A stretch of 64,000 bases of DNA from Bacillus mycoides (GTDB lineage Bacteria; Bacillota; Bacilli; Bacillales; Bacillaceae_G), in the NCBI RefSeq assembly GCF_001757995.1, contig NZ_LXLV01000019.1, positions 304,438 to 368,437 of the forward strand, in the 5' to 3' direction. The notes under the pieces were generated by a model. That model saw only the letters and a program-made list of their open reading frames with translations, searched no databases and had not been told where the DNA came from. The position numbers and the translations under genes were made by a program. This document shows, in pieces, positions 18,847-28,435 of this stretch (its first letter is position 1; every line of letters begins with the position of its first letter).

Positions 18847-20604
18847 ATGGAGATGTTAGAAAACTTTAAGGCAGAAAGTACGAAAAAAAAGATTAAGAGA
18901 CGTATCGGTAAAGAAGAGTGGATACAAAGACTATTAATTATTGGTATGCTTCTTTCATTTTTTATCATGCTTGTATTGCCTTTATTACAACTGTTTACAC
19001 AAGCCTTTTATGATAAAGATGGAGCTTTTGTTGGTGTTGCGAATTTCAGTAAATATTTCACAACACCAACGCTAGTTCAATCACTACAAAATACGATATG
19101 GATTTCGGGCGCTACAACAATTATTTCGGTTACACTCGCTTTCGCTTACGCATATGCGATCGCTCGTACAAATGTTTTTGGAAAGCGCATATTTCAATAC
19201 ATAGCATTATTACCATTATTCGCACCAACGATGATGCACGGTATTGCGCTTACATATTTATTTGGTAATCAAGGGTTAATAACGAAAGGGATGTTTGGTT
19301 TATTTGAAGGAATACAAATACCGTTATACGGACCAGTAGGAATTGTAATGGCTGAAGTTATGTATACATTTCCGCAAGCATTTCTTATTTTATTAATTGC
19401 TTTCCAAGGTTCTGATTATCGTTTATATGAAGCTTCTAATATGTTAGGTGCAAATAAAGTGAAACAGTTTCTTACGGTTACTTTACCTAGTGTGAAATAC
19501 GGATTAATTAGTGCGATGTTCGTTGTATTTACACTTAGTTTCACTGATTTTGGGGCACCTAAAATTGTTGGTGGACAATATAACGTACTTGCTACTGACG
19601 TATATAAGCAAGTAATTGGACAGCAAAATATGTCCATGGGCGCAACTGTAGGAATGATTTTATTAATCCCAGCTATTTTCGCATTTGCAGTTGATCGTAT
19701 TACGCAAAGAAAACAGGCGAATCTCTTATCTTCAAAAGCAGTGCCTTACAGAATAATAAATAATAAGAAAAGAGATGTTATTTCATTCGTATATTGTAGC
19801 GTAGTTACGTTTATGATCATTCTTTTATTTGTGGCAGTTGGTATTGCTGCAAGTGTGAAAGTATGGCCATATAATATGAGTTTTACACTTGAGCATTTTA
19901 ATTTTTCAAGTTTGACAGGAGACGGAATTGAAGCATTTAAAAATAGTGTAATTGTCTCAGCTATTACGGCAGTTATCGGGGCGATTTTAACATTTGTGTT
20001 CGCTTATGCGATTGAAAAAATAGAACAGCTACAGTTTTTCAGAAAAGCAGGTTACTTTTTCTCTATTGTACCGTTAGCGATTCCTGGATTAGTACTTGGA
20101 TTAGGATATGTCTTTTTCTTCAGTCAACCAACAATTCAAATTCTAGGACTTTCAGTAACAAATCCGTTTCATTCCTTATATGGCACAATTGCTGTTTTAG
20201 TATTAGTAAATATCATTCATTTTTACTCTGTAACGTTTGTTACCGCAACGACTGCTTTAAAGAAACTAGACCGAGAGTTTGAACTTGTTTCACAGTCGAT
20301 GAGCGTACCGTTTTATAAAACTTTCTTTCGAGTAACAGTGCCGATGTGTTTACCAGCTATTTTAGAAATGGTTATGTACTATTTCGTAAATTCAATGGTA
20401 ACTGTCTCGGCAGTAGTGTTCTTATATGCGGCGGATTTTAAACTAGCTGCTGTATCAATTGTAAATATGGATGATGCAGGAAATGTAGCACCAGCAGCTG
20501 CAATGAGTGTACTTATTGTTGTTACAAATATTGTAGTGAGAGTTGTATATGAATGGGGAACGAAAGCACTTCGTAACCGAACGTCACAATGGCAAAAAAG
20601 ATAA
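18847..20604 (+). CDS. 2-Aminoethylphosphonate ABC transporter permease, fused two-domain
   Basis: 585-aa protein with two binding-protein-dependent permease domains in tandem (about residues 30-290 and 310-580), each about six helices with an EAA-like loop (YEASNMLGANKVKQFLTVTLP and LVSQSMSVPFYKTFFRVTVP). One polypeptide can therefore form the whole pore, as in iron and 2-AEP importers. ATG directly follows the ATPase stop. Its TAA stop lies inside the ATAAA that begins a bcr1 repeat. Confidence 0.88.
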   Translation: MEMLENFKAESTKKKIKRRIGKEEWIQRLLIIGMLLSFFIMLVLPLLQLFTQAFYDKDGAFVGVANFSKYFTTPTLVQSLQNTIWISGATTIISVTLAFAYAYAIARTNVFGKRIFQYIALLPLFAPTMMHGIALTYLFGNQGLITKGMFGLFEGIQIPLYGPVGIVMAEVMYTFPQAFLILLIAFQGSDYRLYEASNMLGANKVKQFLTVTLPSVKYGLISAMFVVFTLSFTDFGAPKIVGGQYNVLATDVYKQVIGQQNMSMGATVGMILLIPAIFAFAVDRITQRKQANLLSSKAVPYRIINNKKRDVISFVYCSVVTFMIILLFVAVGIAASVKVWPYNMSFTLEHFNFSSLTGDGIEAFKNSVIVSAITAVIGAILTFVFAYAIEKIEQLQFFRKAGYFFSIVPLAIPGLVLGLGYVFFFSQPTIQILGLSVTNPFHSLYGTIAVLVLVNIIHFYSVTFVTATTALKKLDREFELVSQSMSVPFYKTFFRVTVPMCLPAILEMVMYYFVNSMVTVSAVVFLYAADFKLAAVSIVNMDDAGNVAPAAAMSVLIVVTNIVVRVVYEWGTKALRNRTSQWQKR

Positions 20605-20759
20605 AGTGAACCTTTAATCAGTGGGGGTTTTGTTCATCCCCCACTGATTAATAGTTGAACCAATCGGGCGTTTACGGGCAGTTGATCTCCCACATAACTT
20701 CTTTGCACCAGCCGAATTTTGAGGGAGGAGTCTTACTGCCCGGCGAATAGCGGGATAAG
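20601..20759 (+). repeat. bcr1-type repeat, copy 1
   Basis: 159-bp element bounded by ATAAA (20601-20605) and ATAAG (20755-20759), opening GTGAACCTTTAATCAGTGGGGG and closing AATAGCGGG. It contains two strong inverted repeats (CAGTGGGGG/CCCCCACTG; and ACGGGCAGT...ACTGCCCG enclosing GATCTCCCAC-type arms). A near-identical copy of the same length lies inverted at 29917-30075. This corresponds to bcr1, a MITE-like B. cereus group repeat known for TTTAT target duplications. Confidence 0.9.
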
Positions 20760-20770
20760 TAAGAAGGGTG

Positions 20771-21574
20771 ATGGATAGAATGAAAATTGAAGCAGTTATT
20801 TTTGATTGGGCAGGTACAACAATTGATTACGGTTGTTTTGCACCACTGGAAGTATTCATGAAAATTTTTCATAAACGTGGTGTTGAAATTACAGCAGAAG
20901 AAGCACGTAAGCCAATGGGATTATTAAAAATAGATCATGTAAGAGCACTAATAGAAATGCCTCGTATTGCGAATGAGTGGAAGCGTATTTTCGGACAATT
21001 ACCAACAGAAGCAGACATTCATGAGATGTATAAAGAGTTTGAAGAAATTCTCTTTGCTATTTTGCCAAACTATGCCACGCCAATTGATGGGATAAGAGAA
21101 GTAATTGCTTCATTACGTAAAAGAGGCATTAAAATTGGCTCAACAACTGGCTATACGAGAGAAATGATGGACATTGTTGCAAAAGAAGCAAAATTACAAG
21201 GGTATAAACCTGATTTTCTTGTGACGCCAGATGATGTTCCAGCAGGCCGTCCGTATCCGTGGATGTGTTATAAAAATGCGATGGAACTTGGTGTATATCC
21301 AATGAATCATATGATAAAAGTTGGAGACACCGTGTCAGATATGAAAGAGGGCAGAAATGCTGGAATGTGGACAGTTGGTGTAATCCTCGGTAGTAGTGAG
21401 CTCGGTTTAACGGAAGAGGAAGTTGAGAATATGGATCCGTTAGAGCTTCGTGAAAAAATAGAAGTAGTTCGTAATCGTTTCATTGAAAATGGGGCTCATT
21501 TTACAATTGAAACGATGCAGGAGCTCGAAAACGTAATTGAACATATCGAGAAACAAGAACTTATTATTTCATAA
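20771..21574 (+). CDS. phnX: Phosphonoacetaldehyde hydrolase
   Basis: HAD-superfamily phosphonatase that splits phosphonoacetaldehyde into acetaldehyde and phosphate. With the start at ATG 20771 (267 aa) the nucleophile of FDWAGTT is Asp12 and the Schiff-base lysine of GLLKIDH is Lys53, exactly the numbering of the characterised B. cereus enzyme. GDTVSDMKEG gives the distal acidic motif. Its ribosome site (AAGAAGGG) lies just after the bcr1 repeat. Confidence 0.96.
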   Translation: MDRMKIEAVIFDWAGTTIDYGCFAPLEVFMKIFHKRGVEITAEEARKPMGLLKIDHVRALIEMPRIANEWKRIFGQLPTEADIHEMYKEFEEILFAILPNYATPIDGIREVIASLRKRGIKIGSTTGYTREMMDIVAKEAKLQGYKPDFLVTPDDVPAGRPYPWMCYKNAMELGVYPMNHMIKVGDTVSDMKEGRNAGMWTVGVILGSSELGLTEEEVENMDPLELREKIEVVRNRFIENGAHFTIETMQELENVIEHIEKQELIIS

Positions 21575-21589
21575 AGGAGGCATAGGGTC

Positions 21590-22687
21590 ATGAATGAAAA
21601 TCACTATTTATTATTAACGCCAGGACCATTAACGACAACAAAAACTGTAAAAGAAGTTATGTTATACGATTGGTGTACGTGGGATGTTGCATATAACACG
21701 ATGGTGCAAGATGTAAGAAATAGGCTTGTATCGTTAGCGACAAAGGAAGAAGAAAAGTACACAACAGTTTTAATGCAGGGAAGCGGTACGTTTTCGGTTG
21801 AAGCAGTAATTGGTTCTGTTATTCCTAGAGACGGAAAGCTGCTAGTTTGTACAAATGGTGCGTACGGTAAGCGGATTGTACAAATGGCAGAGATGTTACA
21901 TATAGATGTGGTGGTCAGTCAAACAGAAGAGTGGGAACCTACTAATATTGCAGAAGTAGAACAGTTATTGCAACAAGATAAAGAGATTACGCATATTGTA
22001 GTTGTTCATTGTGAAACAACTACAGGTATTATTAATCCAATTGTAGACGTATGTAAATTGGGAAAACAATACGGAAAAGTTACACTGGTTGACGCGATGA
22101 GTAGTTTCGGTGGTATTGAAATAGATATCGCTGAGTTGCAAATTGACTTTCTAATTAGTAGTGCGAATAAATGTATTCAAGGTGTTCCAGGATTCGGTTT
22201 TGTCATCGCAAATCGTGATGAACTATTGAAATGTAAAGGGCAAGCTCGTTCTTTATCATTAGATTTATATGATCAGTGGGAAACGATGGAAGAGCAAAAT
22301 GGGAAATGGCGCTTTACTTCACCAACCCATATTGTACGTGCCTTCTATCAGGCATTGCTTGAATTAGAAGAAGAAGGCGGGGTAAGAGCCCGTTACAATC
22401 GATATTATAACAATCAAAAACTATTAGTGAACAAAATGAAAGAAATTGGATTTAAACCATTAGTAGATGAAAAATATCAATCTCCTATTATTACATCTTT
22501 CATCTACCCAGGTGAAGGATTCGAATTTCAACAGTTGTATAACGAATTAAAGCGATATGGATTTGTTATTTATCCAGGTAAAATTTCGAAAGTAGATACG
22601 TTCCGCATTGGAAATATCGGTGATGTACATGAAGAAGATATTAATCGCTTAGTTGATAGTATTGCTAAAGGGGTTGTTATAGGGTGA
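21590..22687 (+). CDS. phnW: 2-Aminoethylphosphonate-pyruvate aminotransferase
   Basis: PLP enzyme that converts 2-AEP and pyruvate to phosphonoacetaldehyde and alanine, feeding PhnX. The 365-aa fold-type I transaminase has [10 protein letters not shown] at the N-terminus, [19 protein letters not shown] and the PLP lysine in [20 protein letters not shown] precedes ATG. Its stop overlaps the next gene's GTG (GTGA). Confidence 0.95.
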   Translation: MNENHYLLLTPGPLTTTKTVKEVMLYDWCTWDVAYNTMVQDVRNRLVSLATKEEEKYTTVLMQGSGTFSVEAVIGSVIPRDGKLLVCTNGAYGKRIVQMAEMLHIDVVVSQTEEWEPTNIAEVEQLLQQDKEITHIVVVHCETTTGIINPIVDVCKLGKQYGKVTLVDAMSSFGGIEIDIAELQIDFLISSANKCIQGVPGFGFVIANRDELLKCKGQARSLSLDLYDQWETMEEQNGKWRFTSPTHIVRAFYQALLELEEEGGVRARYNRYYNNQKLLVNKMKEIGFKPLVDEKYQSPIITSFIYPGEGFEFQQLYNELKRYGFVIYPGKISKVDTFRIGNIGDVHEEDINRLVDSIAKGVVIG

Positions 22688-23868
22688 AAGTATTTTGCTT
22701 AGGTGGAGCAGGTAAAATTTGTCGTGAAGCAATTTTAGATTTAGTTCAATTTTCATCTTTTGAGACGATTACGGTAGCCGATTTTAATGAAGAGGAAGGC
22801 CGAAAAGTAGTAGAGTGGTTAAATGATCCTCGTGTTGATTTTGTGAAAGTCGATGTGACAAATCATGAGGATACGGTCGCAAAAATGAAGGGCTATGACA
22901 TTGTAATGGATGGCACGACGATAAAGTTAAATGGCTTGTCAACTCGCTGTATCGCAGATGCCGGCTGTCACGGTGTGAACTTGAATGGATTTGGTGAAGA
23001 AAATAAATCCCATTCTATATTTGTTCAAAACGGAAAAACATGTTTACCTGGATTTGGTATGACGCCAGGTGTAACGCAAATGATGGCTATGCATGCAGCA
23101 AATCAGCTAGATACTGTAGAGTCAGTTCGAGTAAGCCATGGTTCATATCGTCCGATTGCTTTTTCTGCATCAATTACAGAAACAACGACATATGAATATG
23201 ATCCACATTTGCCATCGCGTACAGTGTATGAAGATGGTGAATTTAAGCAAGTACCTCCGTTTGCGCGCCCGAGAGAAATTGAATTACCAGCGCCTTACGG
23301 AAAAACAATGCAGTATATCATCCCGCATTCAGAAACGATTACGTTAGCGAAGGCACTGGAGGATAAAGGTGTTGGGCTGATAGAAACAAGAGGAACTTGG
23401 CCAGAGCAAAATATGCAGCTCGTTCGTGCTTTATATGATTATGGTATATTGCGTAATGATCAAATTGAAATAAACGGTAAAGAAATTGGTATTATGGATT
23501 GTATTTCGAAGTATCTATTAAAATCGAAAGAAGGACAAGCAACAGAGCTTTATGGTTATGCACTTCATATAGAAGTAGTAGGTATGAAAAATAATCAAAA
23601 ACAGCGACATGTATTATACCATACACATCCGTTATCTGACGGTTCTGTAGTAGGTTGGGAGAAATTAAGAGCCTATACAAGAAATGTTGGTATCCCATTT
23701 GGAATCGCAACAGAGTTAATTGCAAAAGGAGTAGTTAATAAAGTCGGTGTTATTACTCCTGAAGAAGCTTTCGAAAATCCACAAATAATTTTTGATGAAC
23801 TAGAAAAGCGCGGTATTCATATTCATGAAGAGATTTTTACTGAAAAAGAAAATTATAACTTTGTATAA
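22684..23868 (+). CDS. Saccharopine dehydrogenase-like protein in the phosphonate operon
   Basis: 394-aa protein with an N-terminal Rossmann nucleotide site ([19 protein letters not shown]) and the domain layout of saccharopine dehydrogenase/carboxynorspermidine synthase-like enzymes ([17 protein letters not shown], then a long alpha/beta catalytic part). GTG start, overlapping the phnW stop, so it is surely part of the 2-AEP operon. It is not one of the standard PhnWX steps. It might process an N-substituted aminoethylphosphonate or an imine by-product; that is speculation. Confidence 0.7.
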   Translation: MKVFCLGGAGKICREAILDLVQFSSFETITVADFNEEEGRKVVEWLNDPRVDFVKVDVTNHEDTVAKMKGYDIVMDGTTIKLNGLSTRCIADAGCHGVNLNGFGEENKSHSIFVQNGKTCLPGFGMTPGVTQMMAMHAANQLDTVESVRVSHGSYRPIAFSASITETTTYEYDPHLPSRTVYEDGEFKQVPPFARPREIELPAPYGKTMQYIIPHSETITLAKALEDKGVGLIETRGTWPEQNMQLVRALYDYGILRNDQIEINGKEIGIMDCISKYLLKSKEGQATELYGYALHIEVVGMKNNQKQRHVLYHTHPLSDGSVVGWEKLRAYTRNVGIPFGIATELIAKGVVNKVGVITPEEAFENPQIIFDELEKRGIHIHEEIFTEKENYNFV

Positions 23869-23908
23869 GAAAAGAAGTTCATGAGGTAGATATAAATGGG
23901 GTGAAACT

Positions 23909-24691
23909 ATGTCTGTAGTAGGAGAAGAAAGAAAGCGGACAATTCTTGAAAAGGTAGAGTTTAAAGGGAAAGTAAAAGTTTCAGAATTAGCGAGAGAGTT
24001 CGCAGTATCAACAGAGACGATTCGTCGGTATTTAGAAGAATTAGATCGTGAAAAAAAATTGAAGAAAGTGTATGGTGGAGCTGTTCAACTTCCGGGAGCT
24101 GGGATAGAGGCACCGATGTTAGAACGAGAGATGCTACATATAGAAGAGAAAAAAAGGATTGGCTATAAAGCAGCAACGTTTGTGGAAGATGGAGATGTTA
24201 TTGCGATTGATGATGGAAGTACACCACTTCAAATGGTGCCATATCTTGTTCATCGTAAAAATTTAACGATTGTTACGAGCTCTTTTCCAGTAGCGACACA
24301 ATTAATATCTTCTATTAATAAAAAGATGTTTCACGGTGAGGTTTTATTTATTGGTGGAAAAGTATCTCCAAAACATTCACGTGTGTCGGGGTCTATTTCG
24401 CAGCAAGTAATTCATCAATTTCATTTTCATAAAGCATTCGTTTCGATTGATGGATTGTTGCCTAGCTTTGGGGTTTCCAGCTTTGAATTAGAAAAAGCGA
24501 AACTGTCAGAAGCGATGATTAAATTATCGGAGAAAACGTATATTTTATGTGATCATACAAAGGTAGGCGTAAAAGGGAACTACCGAATAGCAGGATTTTC
24601 TCGTATTCAACATGTTATTTGTGATAAGAAAATGCCATATAGTTTTGAAGAAGAAGTTAAAAAGAATAATATTCAATGGACAGTTTGCTAA
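23909..24691 (+). CDS. DeoR-family regulator of the phosphonate cluster
   Basis: 260-aa repressor with a DeoR helix-turn-helix (about 6-60: ERKRTILEKVEFKGKVKVSELAREF..ETIRRYLEELD) and a DeoRC sugar-phosphate-type sensor domain with IDDGSTPLQM and DHTKVG. It ends the phnX-phnW unit and may control it in response to a phosphorylated or phosphonate ligand. ATG 23909 follows GGGGTGAAAC. Confidence 0.87.
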   Translation: MSVVGEERKRTILEKVEFKGKVKVSELAREFAVSTETIRRYLEELDREKKLKKVYGGAVQLPGAGIEAPMLEREMLHIEEKKRIGYKAATFVEDGDVIAIDDGSTPLQMVPYLVHRKNLTIVTSSFPVATQLISSINKKMFHGEVLFIGGKVSPKHSRVSGSISQQVIHQFHFHKAFVSIDGLLPSFGVSSFELEKAKLSEAMIKLSEKTYILCDHTKVGVKGNYRIAGFSRIQHVICDKKMPYSFEEEVKKNNIQWTVC

Positions 24692-24708
24692 ATGAATTGA
24701 ATACATCT

Positions 24709-24741
24709 AAACTCCCACCTAATTTTTAGGTGGGAGTTTTA
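24709..24741 (+). terminator. Terminator of the phosphonate degradation unit
   Basis: AAACTCCCACCTAA / TTAGGTGGGAGTTTT 14-bp stem with T run. Confidence 0.9.
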
Positions 24742-24860
24742 CTATCAGCAAGTAACAAAATAAAAGATTTGTATTTATGCAAAAAGTGGACACATTTTCT
24801 CATCTCGTTCATATAATTTACCAATACAAAAAAAGTTGGTCGAAGGAAAGAAGGAGAAGT

Positions 24861-24980
24861 ATGTCAGAACGGATATATAATAAACTTGTATTGTATGCAA
24901 ACATTTTGCAAAAAATTGGTGTTATTAATGAAAAAGAAAAAAGTGAAATCCTTCATACGATAGGTAAAAAAGCCCTTTGA
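24861..24980 (+). CDS. Small hypothetical protein, 39 aa
   Basis: MSERIYNKLVLYANILQKIG..., helical and charged, no recognised domain. ATG 24861 is preceded by GAAGGAGAAGT, a strong site. An in-frame ATG at 24777 adds 28 residues that look like untranslated leader. A terminator overlaps the last codons. Function unknown. Confidence 0.55.
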   Translation: MSERIYNKLVLYANILQKIGVINEKEKSEILHTIGKKAL

Positions 24981-25000
24981 GTAAAGGGTTTTTTATTTTT
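24966..25000 (+). terminator. Terminator after the 39-aa gene
   Basis: AAAAAGCCCTTT / AAAGGGTTTTTT with T-rich tail. Confidence 0.85.
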
Positions 25001-25043
25001 TAACTATGGAAATATAAACTTAATGTAATATTCTCATCGACAA

Positions 25044-25064
25044 TGATAATGAGATTCATTATCA
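25044..25064 (+). promoter_or_regulatory. Fur box upstream of ilsA
   Basis: TGATAATGA-GAT-TCATTATCA is a nearly perfect match to the 19-bp Fur box GATAATGATAATCATTATC. It lies 66 bp before the start codon, predicting iron repression. Confidence 0.9.
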
Positions 25065-25081
25065 TTTATTATGTTAGTGAT

Positions 25082-25096
25082 TGATAGAAATTATCA
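25082..25096 (+). promoter_or_regulatory. Second Fur-like 7-1-7 site upstream of ilsA
   Basis: TGATAGAAATTATCA matches the Bacillus 7-1-7 Fur motif (TGATAAT-N-ATTATCA) at 12 of 14 positions. It lies 18 bp downstream of the stronger box. Confidence 0.6.
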
Positions 25097-25129
25097 ATTA
25101 AAATATATATAAGACAAGGGGATATTATT

Positions 25130-27430
25130 TTGAAAAAAAGTTATATTAAAGCTCTAGTAGTAGCAACAACATTAGCAATTCCATTTGCTGCATACTCTAC
25201 TCCAGCATTAGCAGCACTAAAAGCTGAAGCAAATCAGTCGGTGATAGCAGCTAGTGAACGTACATATGATACTGAGATTAAAATATATAAGGACCAAAAA
25301 GACGAGCCATCTATGGTTTCTCAATATATAAAAGATCCTAAAGTAGCGATTGCAGACGGGAAAAAAATTGTTACTGTAACAATACAAGATAGCGATTATT
25401 TTCAATATCTTAGAATAGAAGATAAAAACCAACCAGGTGTATTTCATGATGTGAAAGTTTTGTCAGAAGATAAGAGGAAGAATGGGACGAAAGTAGTTCA
25501 ATTTGAAATTGGCGAGTTTGAGAAGAAGCACAATATGCAAATGCATATACTTATTCCGGCTATTGGATACGATCACAAATATCAAGTTCAATTTGAAATT
25601 AAAGATCCAACTGTAGGTGACAAAGAAACAGAGAAACCAGATGATAACTCTAATTCAGGCAATACGGAAACGGATAATCCAGTTGATAATCAAAATATGA
25701 TAACAGATAATAAATTAAGAGAACTTGTTAATAAAAAAGTATTTAATAGAAAAGATTTAAATACACCAATTACGAAAGAAGAGTTATTACAAGTAAAGGA
25801 CTTGTTTTTAAATACGAATGAGATTCTTGATTATAGTGCATTAAAATATATGCCAAATTTAAAATCTTTAACAGTTGCGAATGCGAAGATAACAGATCCG
25901 TCGTTCTTTGCGAACTTAAAGCAATTAAATCATTTAGCTTTGCGTGGTAATGAATTTTCAGATGTAACGCCACTTGTTAAGATGGATAATTTAGAATCTC
26001 TTGATTTAAGTAATAATAAAATTACAAACGTTGCACCATTAGTTGAAATGAAAAATGTAAAAAGTTTATATCTATCAGGAAACCAAATAGAAGATGTAAC
26101 AGCATTATCTAAAATGGAACAACTAGATTACTTGAATTTAGCAAATAATAAAATTACGAATGTTGCTCCATTAAGCGCGTTGAAAAATGTAACATACTTA
26201 ACTTTAGCAGGTAATCAAGTTGAAGATATTAAACCGTTATATTCATTACCTTTAAAGGACTTAGTATTAACGCGTAATAAAGTTAAAGATTTATCGGGTA
26301 TTGATCAAATGAATCAATTAAATAAATTATTTATCGGGAAAAATCAAATTGAAGATGTGACACCACTTGCTAAAATGACTCAGCTTACAGAATTAGATTT
26401 ACCTAATAATGAGTTAAAGGATATTACTCCATTATCTAATCTAGTAAACTTACAAAAGCTTGATTTAGAAGCAAATTATATTTCAGACTTATCGCCAGTT
26501 AGTAATTTGAATAAGTTAGTATATTTAAGTTTTGTTGCAAATGAAATCCGCGATGTTAGACCAGTAATAGAACTAAGTAAGAAAGCTTATATTAATGTTC
26601 AAAACCAAAAAGTCTTTTTAAAGGATACAGAAGTAAATAAAGAAGTAAAAGTACCTATATACGAAAAAGACGGCGAGGTATCTACAAAAATCCGTCTGAA
26701 GAGTGATGGTGGTACGTATAGTAATGGTGTAGTGAAATGGAGTACACCAGGTGAGAAAGTATATGAATTTGGAGTGAAAGATCCATTTGCGGATACAGGA
26801 ATCTTCTTTACAGGATCTGTAATTCAAAATGTAGTAGAAAGTAAAGGGGATAACACTTCTAAAGAAGACAATACTTCTAAAGAAGATGAAAAAGTAGAAG
26901 TAGTAGAATTTAAAGATGTACCAAAAGGACATTGGTCAGAAAAGGCGATTAATTATTTAGCAAAAGAAAATATTTTTAAAGGATATGGAAATGGACAATT
27001 TGGATTTGGAGATAATATTACTCGTGGACAAGTTGCGTCTTTAGTACAAAGGTACTTGAAATTAGAAAATAAAGTAGAGCAGAAAGAGATGTTTACTGAT
27101 ACGAAAGGGCATATGTTTGAGCAAGATATTGCTACAGTTGCACAAGCTAGAATTATGCAAGGAGATGGTACAGGGAAGTTTCGCCCTGAAGGAGTATTAA
27201 CTAGGTATGAGATGTCAGTAGTATTACAAAAAGTATTTCAGTTAAAGGAAAATGAAAATAATGTGGGGAACTTTACAGACGTACCAACAGGTCATTGGGC
27301 AGAAGGATATGTGAAAGCTTTAGTGGATAATAATATATCAAAAGGTGACGGGAATGGGAATTTTTTAGGGGATGCTTTCGTAACACGTGAGCAATATGCA
27401 CAATTTCTGTATAAGGCAATAAAAAAATAA
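25130..27430 (+). CDS. ilsA: Iron-regulated NEAT-LRR-SLH surface protein (IlsA type)
   Basis: 766-aa secreted, S-layer-anchored protein that in B. cereus binds haem and ferritin. Order: signal peptide (1-28, ends TPALA), NEAT domain (about 40-165) with the haem-type Y-x3-Y motif YDHKY, a short linker, about a dozen internalin-like leucine-rich repeats (about 195-490, e.g. LESLDLSNNKITNVAPL), an LRR-adjacent Ig-like region, a linker with tandem NTSKED units, and three SLH domains (about 598-766). TTG start with AAGGGG upstream. Two Fur sites lie in the promoter region. Confidence 0.92.
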   Translation: MKKSYIKALVVATTLAIPFAAYSTPALAALKAEANQSVIAASERTYDTEIKIYKDQKDEPSMVSQYIKDPKVAIADGKKIVTVTIQDSDYFQYLRIEDKNQPGVFHDVKVLSEDKRKNGTKVVQFEIGEFEKKHNMQMHILIPAIGYDHKYQVQFEIKDPTVGDKETEKPDDNSNSGNTETDNPVDNQNMITDNKLRELVNKKVFNRKDLNTPITKEELLQVKDLFLNTNEILDYSALKYMPNLKSLTVANAKITDPSFFANLKQLNHLALRGNEFSDVTPLVKMDNLESLDLSNNKITNVAPLVEMKNVKSLYLSGNQIEDVTALSKMEQLDYLNLANNKITNVAPLSALKNVTYLTLAGNQVEDIKPLYSLPLKDLVLTRNKVKDLSGIDQMNQLNKLFIGKNQIEDVTPLAKMTQLTELDLPNNELKDITPLSNLVNLQKLDLEANYISDLSPVSNLNKLVYLSFVANEIRDVRPVIELSKKAYINVQNQKVFLKDTEVNKEVKVPIYEKDGEVSTKIRLKSDGGTYSNGVVKWSTPGEKVYEFGVKDPFADTGIFFTGSVIQNVVESKGDNTSKEDNTSKEDEKVEVVEFKDVPKGHWSEKAINYLAKENIFKGYGNGQFGFGDNITRGQVASLVQRYLKLENKVEQKEMFTDTKGHMFEQDIATVAQARIMQGDGTGKFRPEGVLTRYEMSVVLQKVFQLKENENNVGNFTDVPTGHWAEGYVKALVDNNISKGDGNGNFLGDAFVTREQYAQFLYKAIKK

Positions 27431-27438
27431 TAAATGAG

Positions 27439-27480
27439 AAAAATACGTTATTCTTTAATAAGAAGAATAACGTATTTTTT
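27439..27480 (+). terminator. Terminator of ilsA
   Basis: AAATACGTTATTCT / AGAATAACGTATTTTTT long AT-rich stem. Confidence 0.85.
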
Positions 27481-27680
27481 ATATGTACAAAATCAAGTAC
27501 TAAATAGACAGGAGTGCTTACATCTGATAGGCCTATTTTTCCGATAGGTGCTGAAACCATATTGACAAAAAGGAATTCTCGTGTGATAATTCAATTAAAT
27601 TTTTAGAATAATCAAAAAATAATTCCTTTTATATAGAAAGGATTTGAACATTATATTAATATTACGACGGGGGTGACGAA

Positions 27681-28310
27681 ATGTTATTTTTTCTGAAGAA
27701 ATGGAACGAATTAAAAGATGTGAAAGCAGAATTGGCACTTCGCGATTGGTTTTATGGTACAAAAATTAGTTTATCGATGTGTACGTCAAAAGAGCCATTA
27801 ACATTTTTAGTGAATGTAGAGGGAAGAGATAAAGGGGTATTTTCTGAAGAAGATTTTATTGTCGTAAATTGCATGTGTGAGCCAGTATTTGAAAACGAAG
27901 AAAGACCAGCTGCAGAGTCATTTATGCATGCGGATATTTATAAAAAAAGTAGTGCAGAATGCATTTTACAAGTACAGACTGTAGATAGTCATTTAATGTC
28001 AGAGCTATATGGGAAAGAAGGAGAAGTAACATTCGAAAAACGCAGTGTGGAACGTGTTTTTGGAAAAGAAGGTATTACAGAAATGACAATTCCAATTGTA
28101 GAAGATGAAAAGAAATTCGCTAATTTATTAGAAAATAATGTTCCGAATTTTATTGAAGGTGGAGGAGTAGTCCTTGTTCATAATTACGGAATGATCGTGT
28201 GGGGGAAAACCCCAGAAGAAGCAAAAAAATGGTTGGAAGGTATAGAGTATTTAATGAACTATCACGTAAAGCTTTTAATGATAAAAGGGGCAAAAAGTTC
28301 TGTTATATAA
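27681..28310 (+). CDS. Class II aldolase/MtnB-like protein lacking the zinc ligands
   Basis: 209 aa, the length of Bacillus MtnB (methylthioribulose-1-phosphate dehydratase). It keeps the fold pattern (ALRDWF near the N-terminus; VLVHNYGMIVWGKTPEEAK near 164-182). The H-x-H zinc motif of the family reads Q97-V-Q99, and the His of the R/N-HG motif is Tyr169. The usual SGNLS active-site segment is TKISLS. It is therefore probably a non-catalytic or repurposed paralogue. GGGGGTGAC precedes ATG. It stands alone between ilsA and a CBS-ACT gene. Confidence 0.75.
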   Translation: MLFFLKKWNELKDVKAELALRDWFYGTKISLSMCTSKEPLTFLVNVEGRDKGVFSEEDFIVVNCMCEPVFENEERPAAESFMHADIYKKSSAECILQVQTVDSHLMSELYGKEGEVTFEKRSVERVFGKEGITEMTIPIVEDEKKFANLLENNVPNFIEGGGVVLVHNYGMIVWGKTPEEAKKWLEGIEYLMNYHVKLLMIKGAKSSVI

Positions 28311-28344
28311 AGACGTATTCACAGAGATTAAAATCCCATAAAAA

Positions 28345-28358
28345 TGAAAGCGTTTTAA
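28345..28358 (+). promoter_or_regulatory. cre-like site before the CBS-ACT gene
   Basis: TGAAAGCGTTTTAA differs at one position from the cre core TGAAARCGYTTTCA and lies about 80 bp upstream of the next start codon. Confidence 0.45.
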
Positions 28359-28435
28359 AAGTAAATTTCACTCATAAAATATAGGTCTCCTTATTATATA
28401 TAGATTACATGTTGACATGTAAGGAGGAACATATT

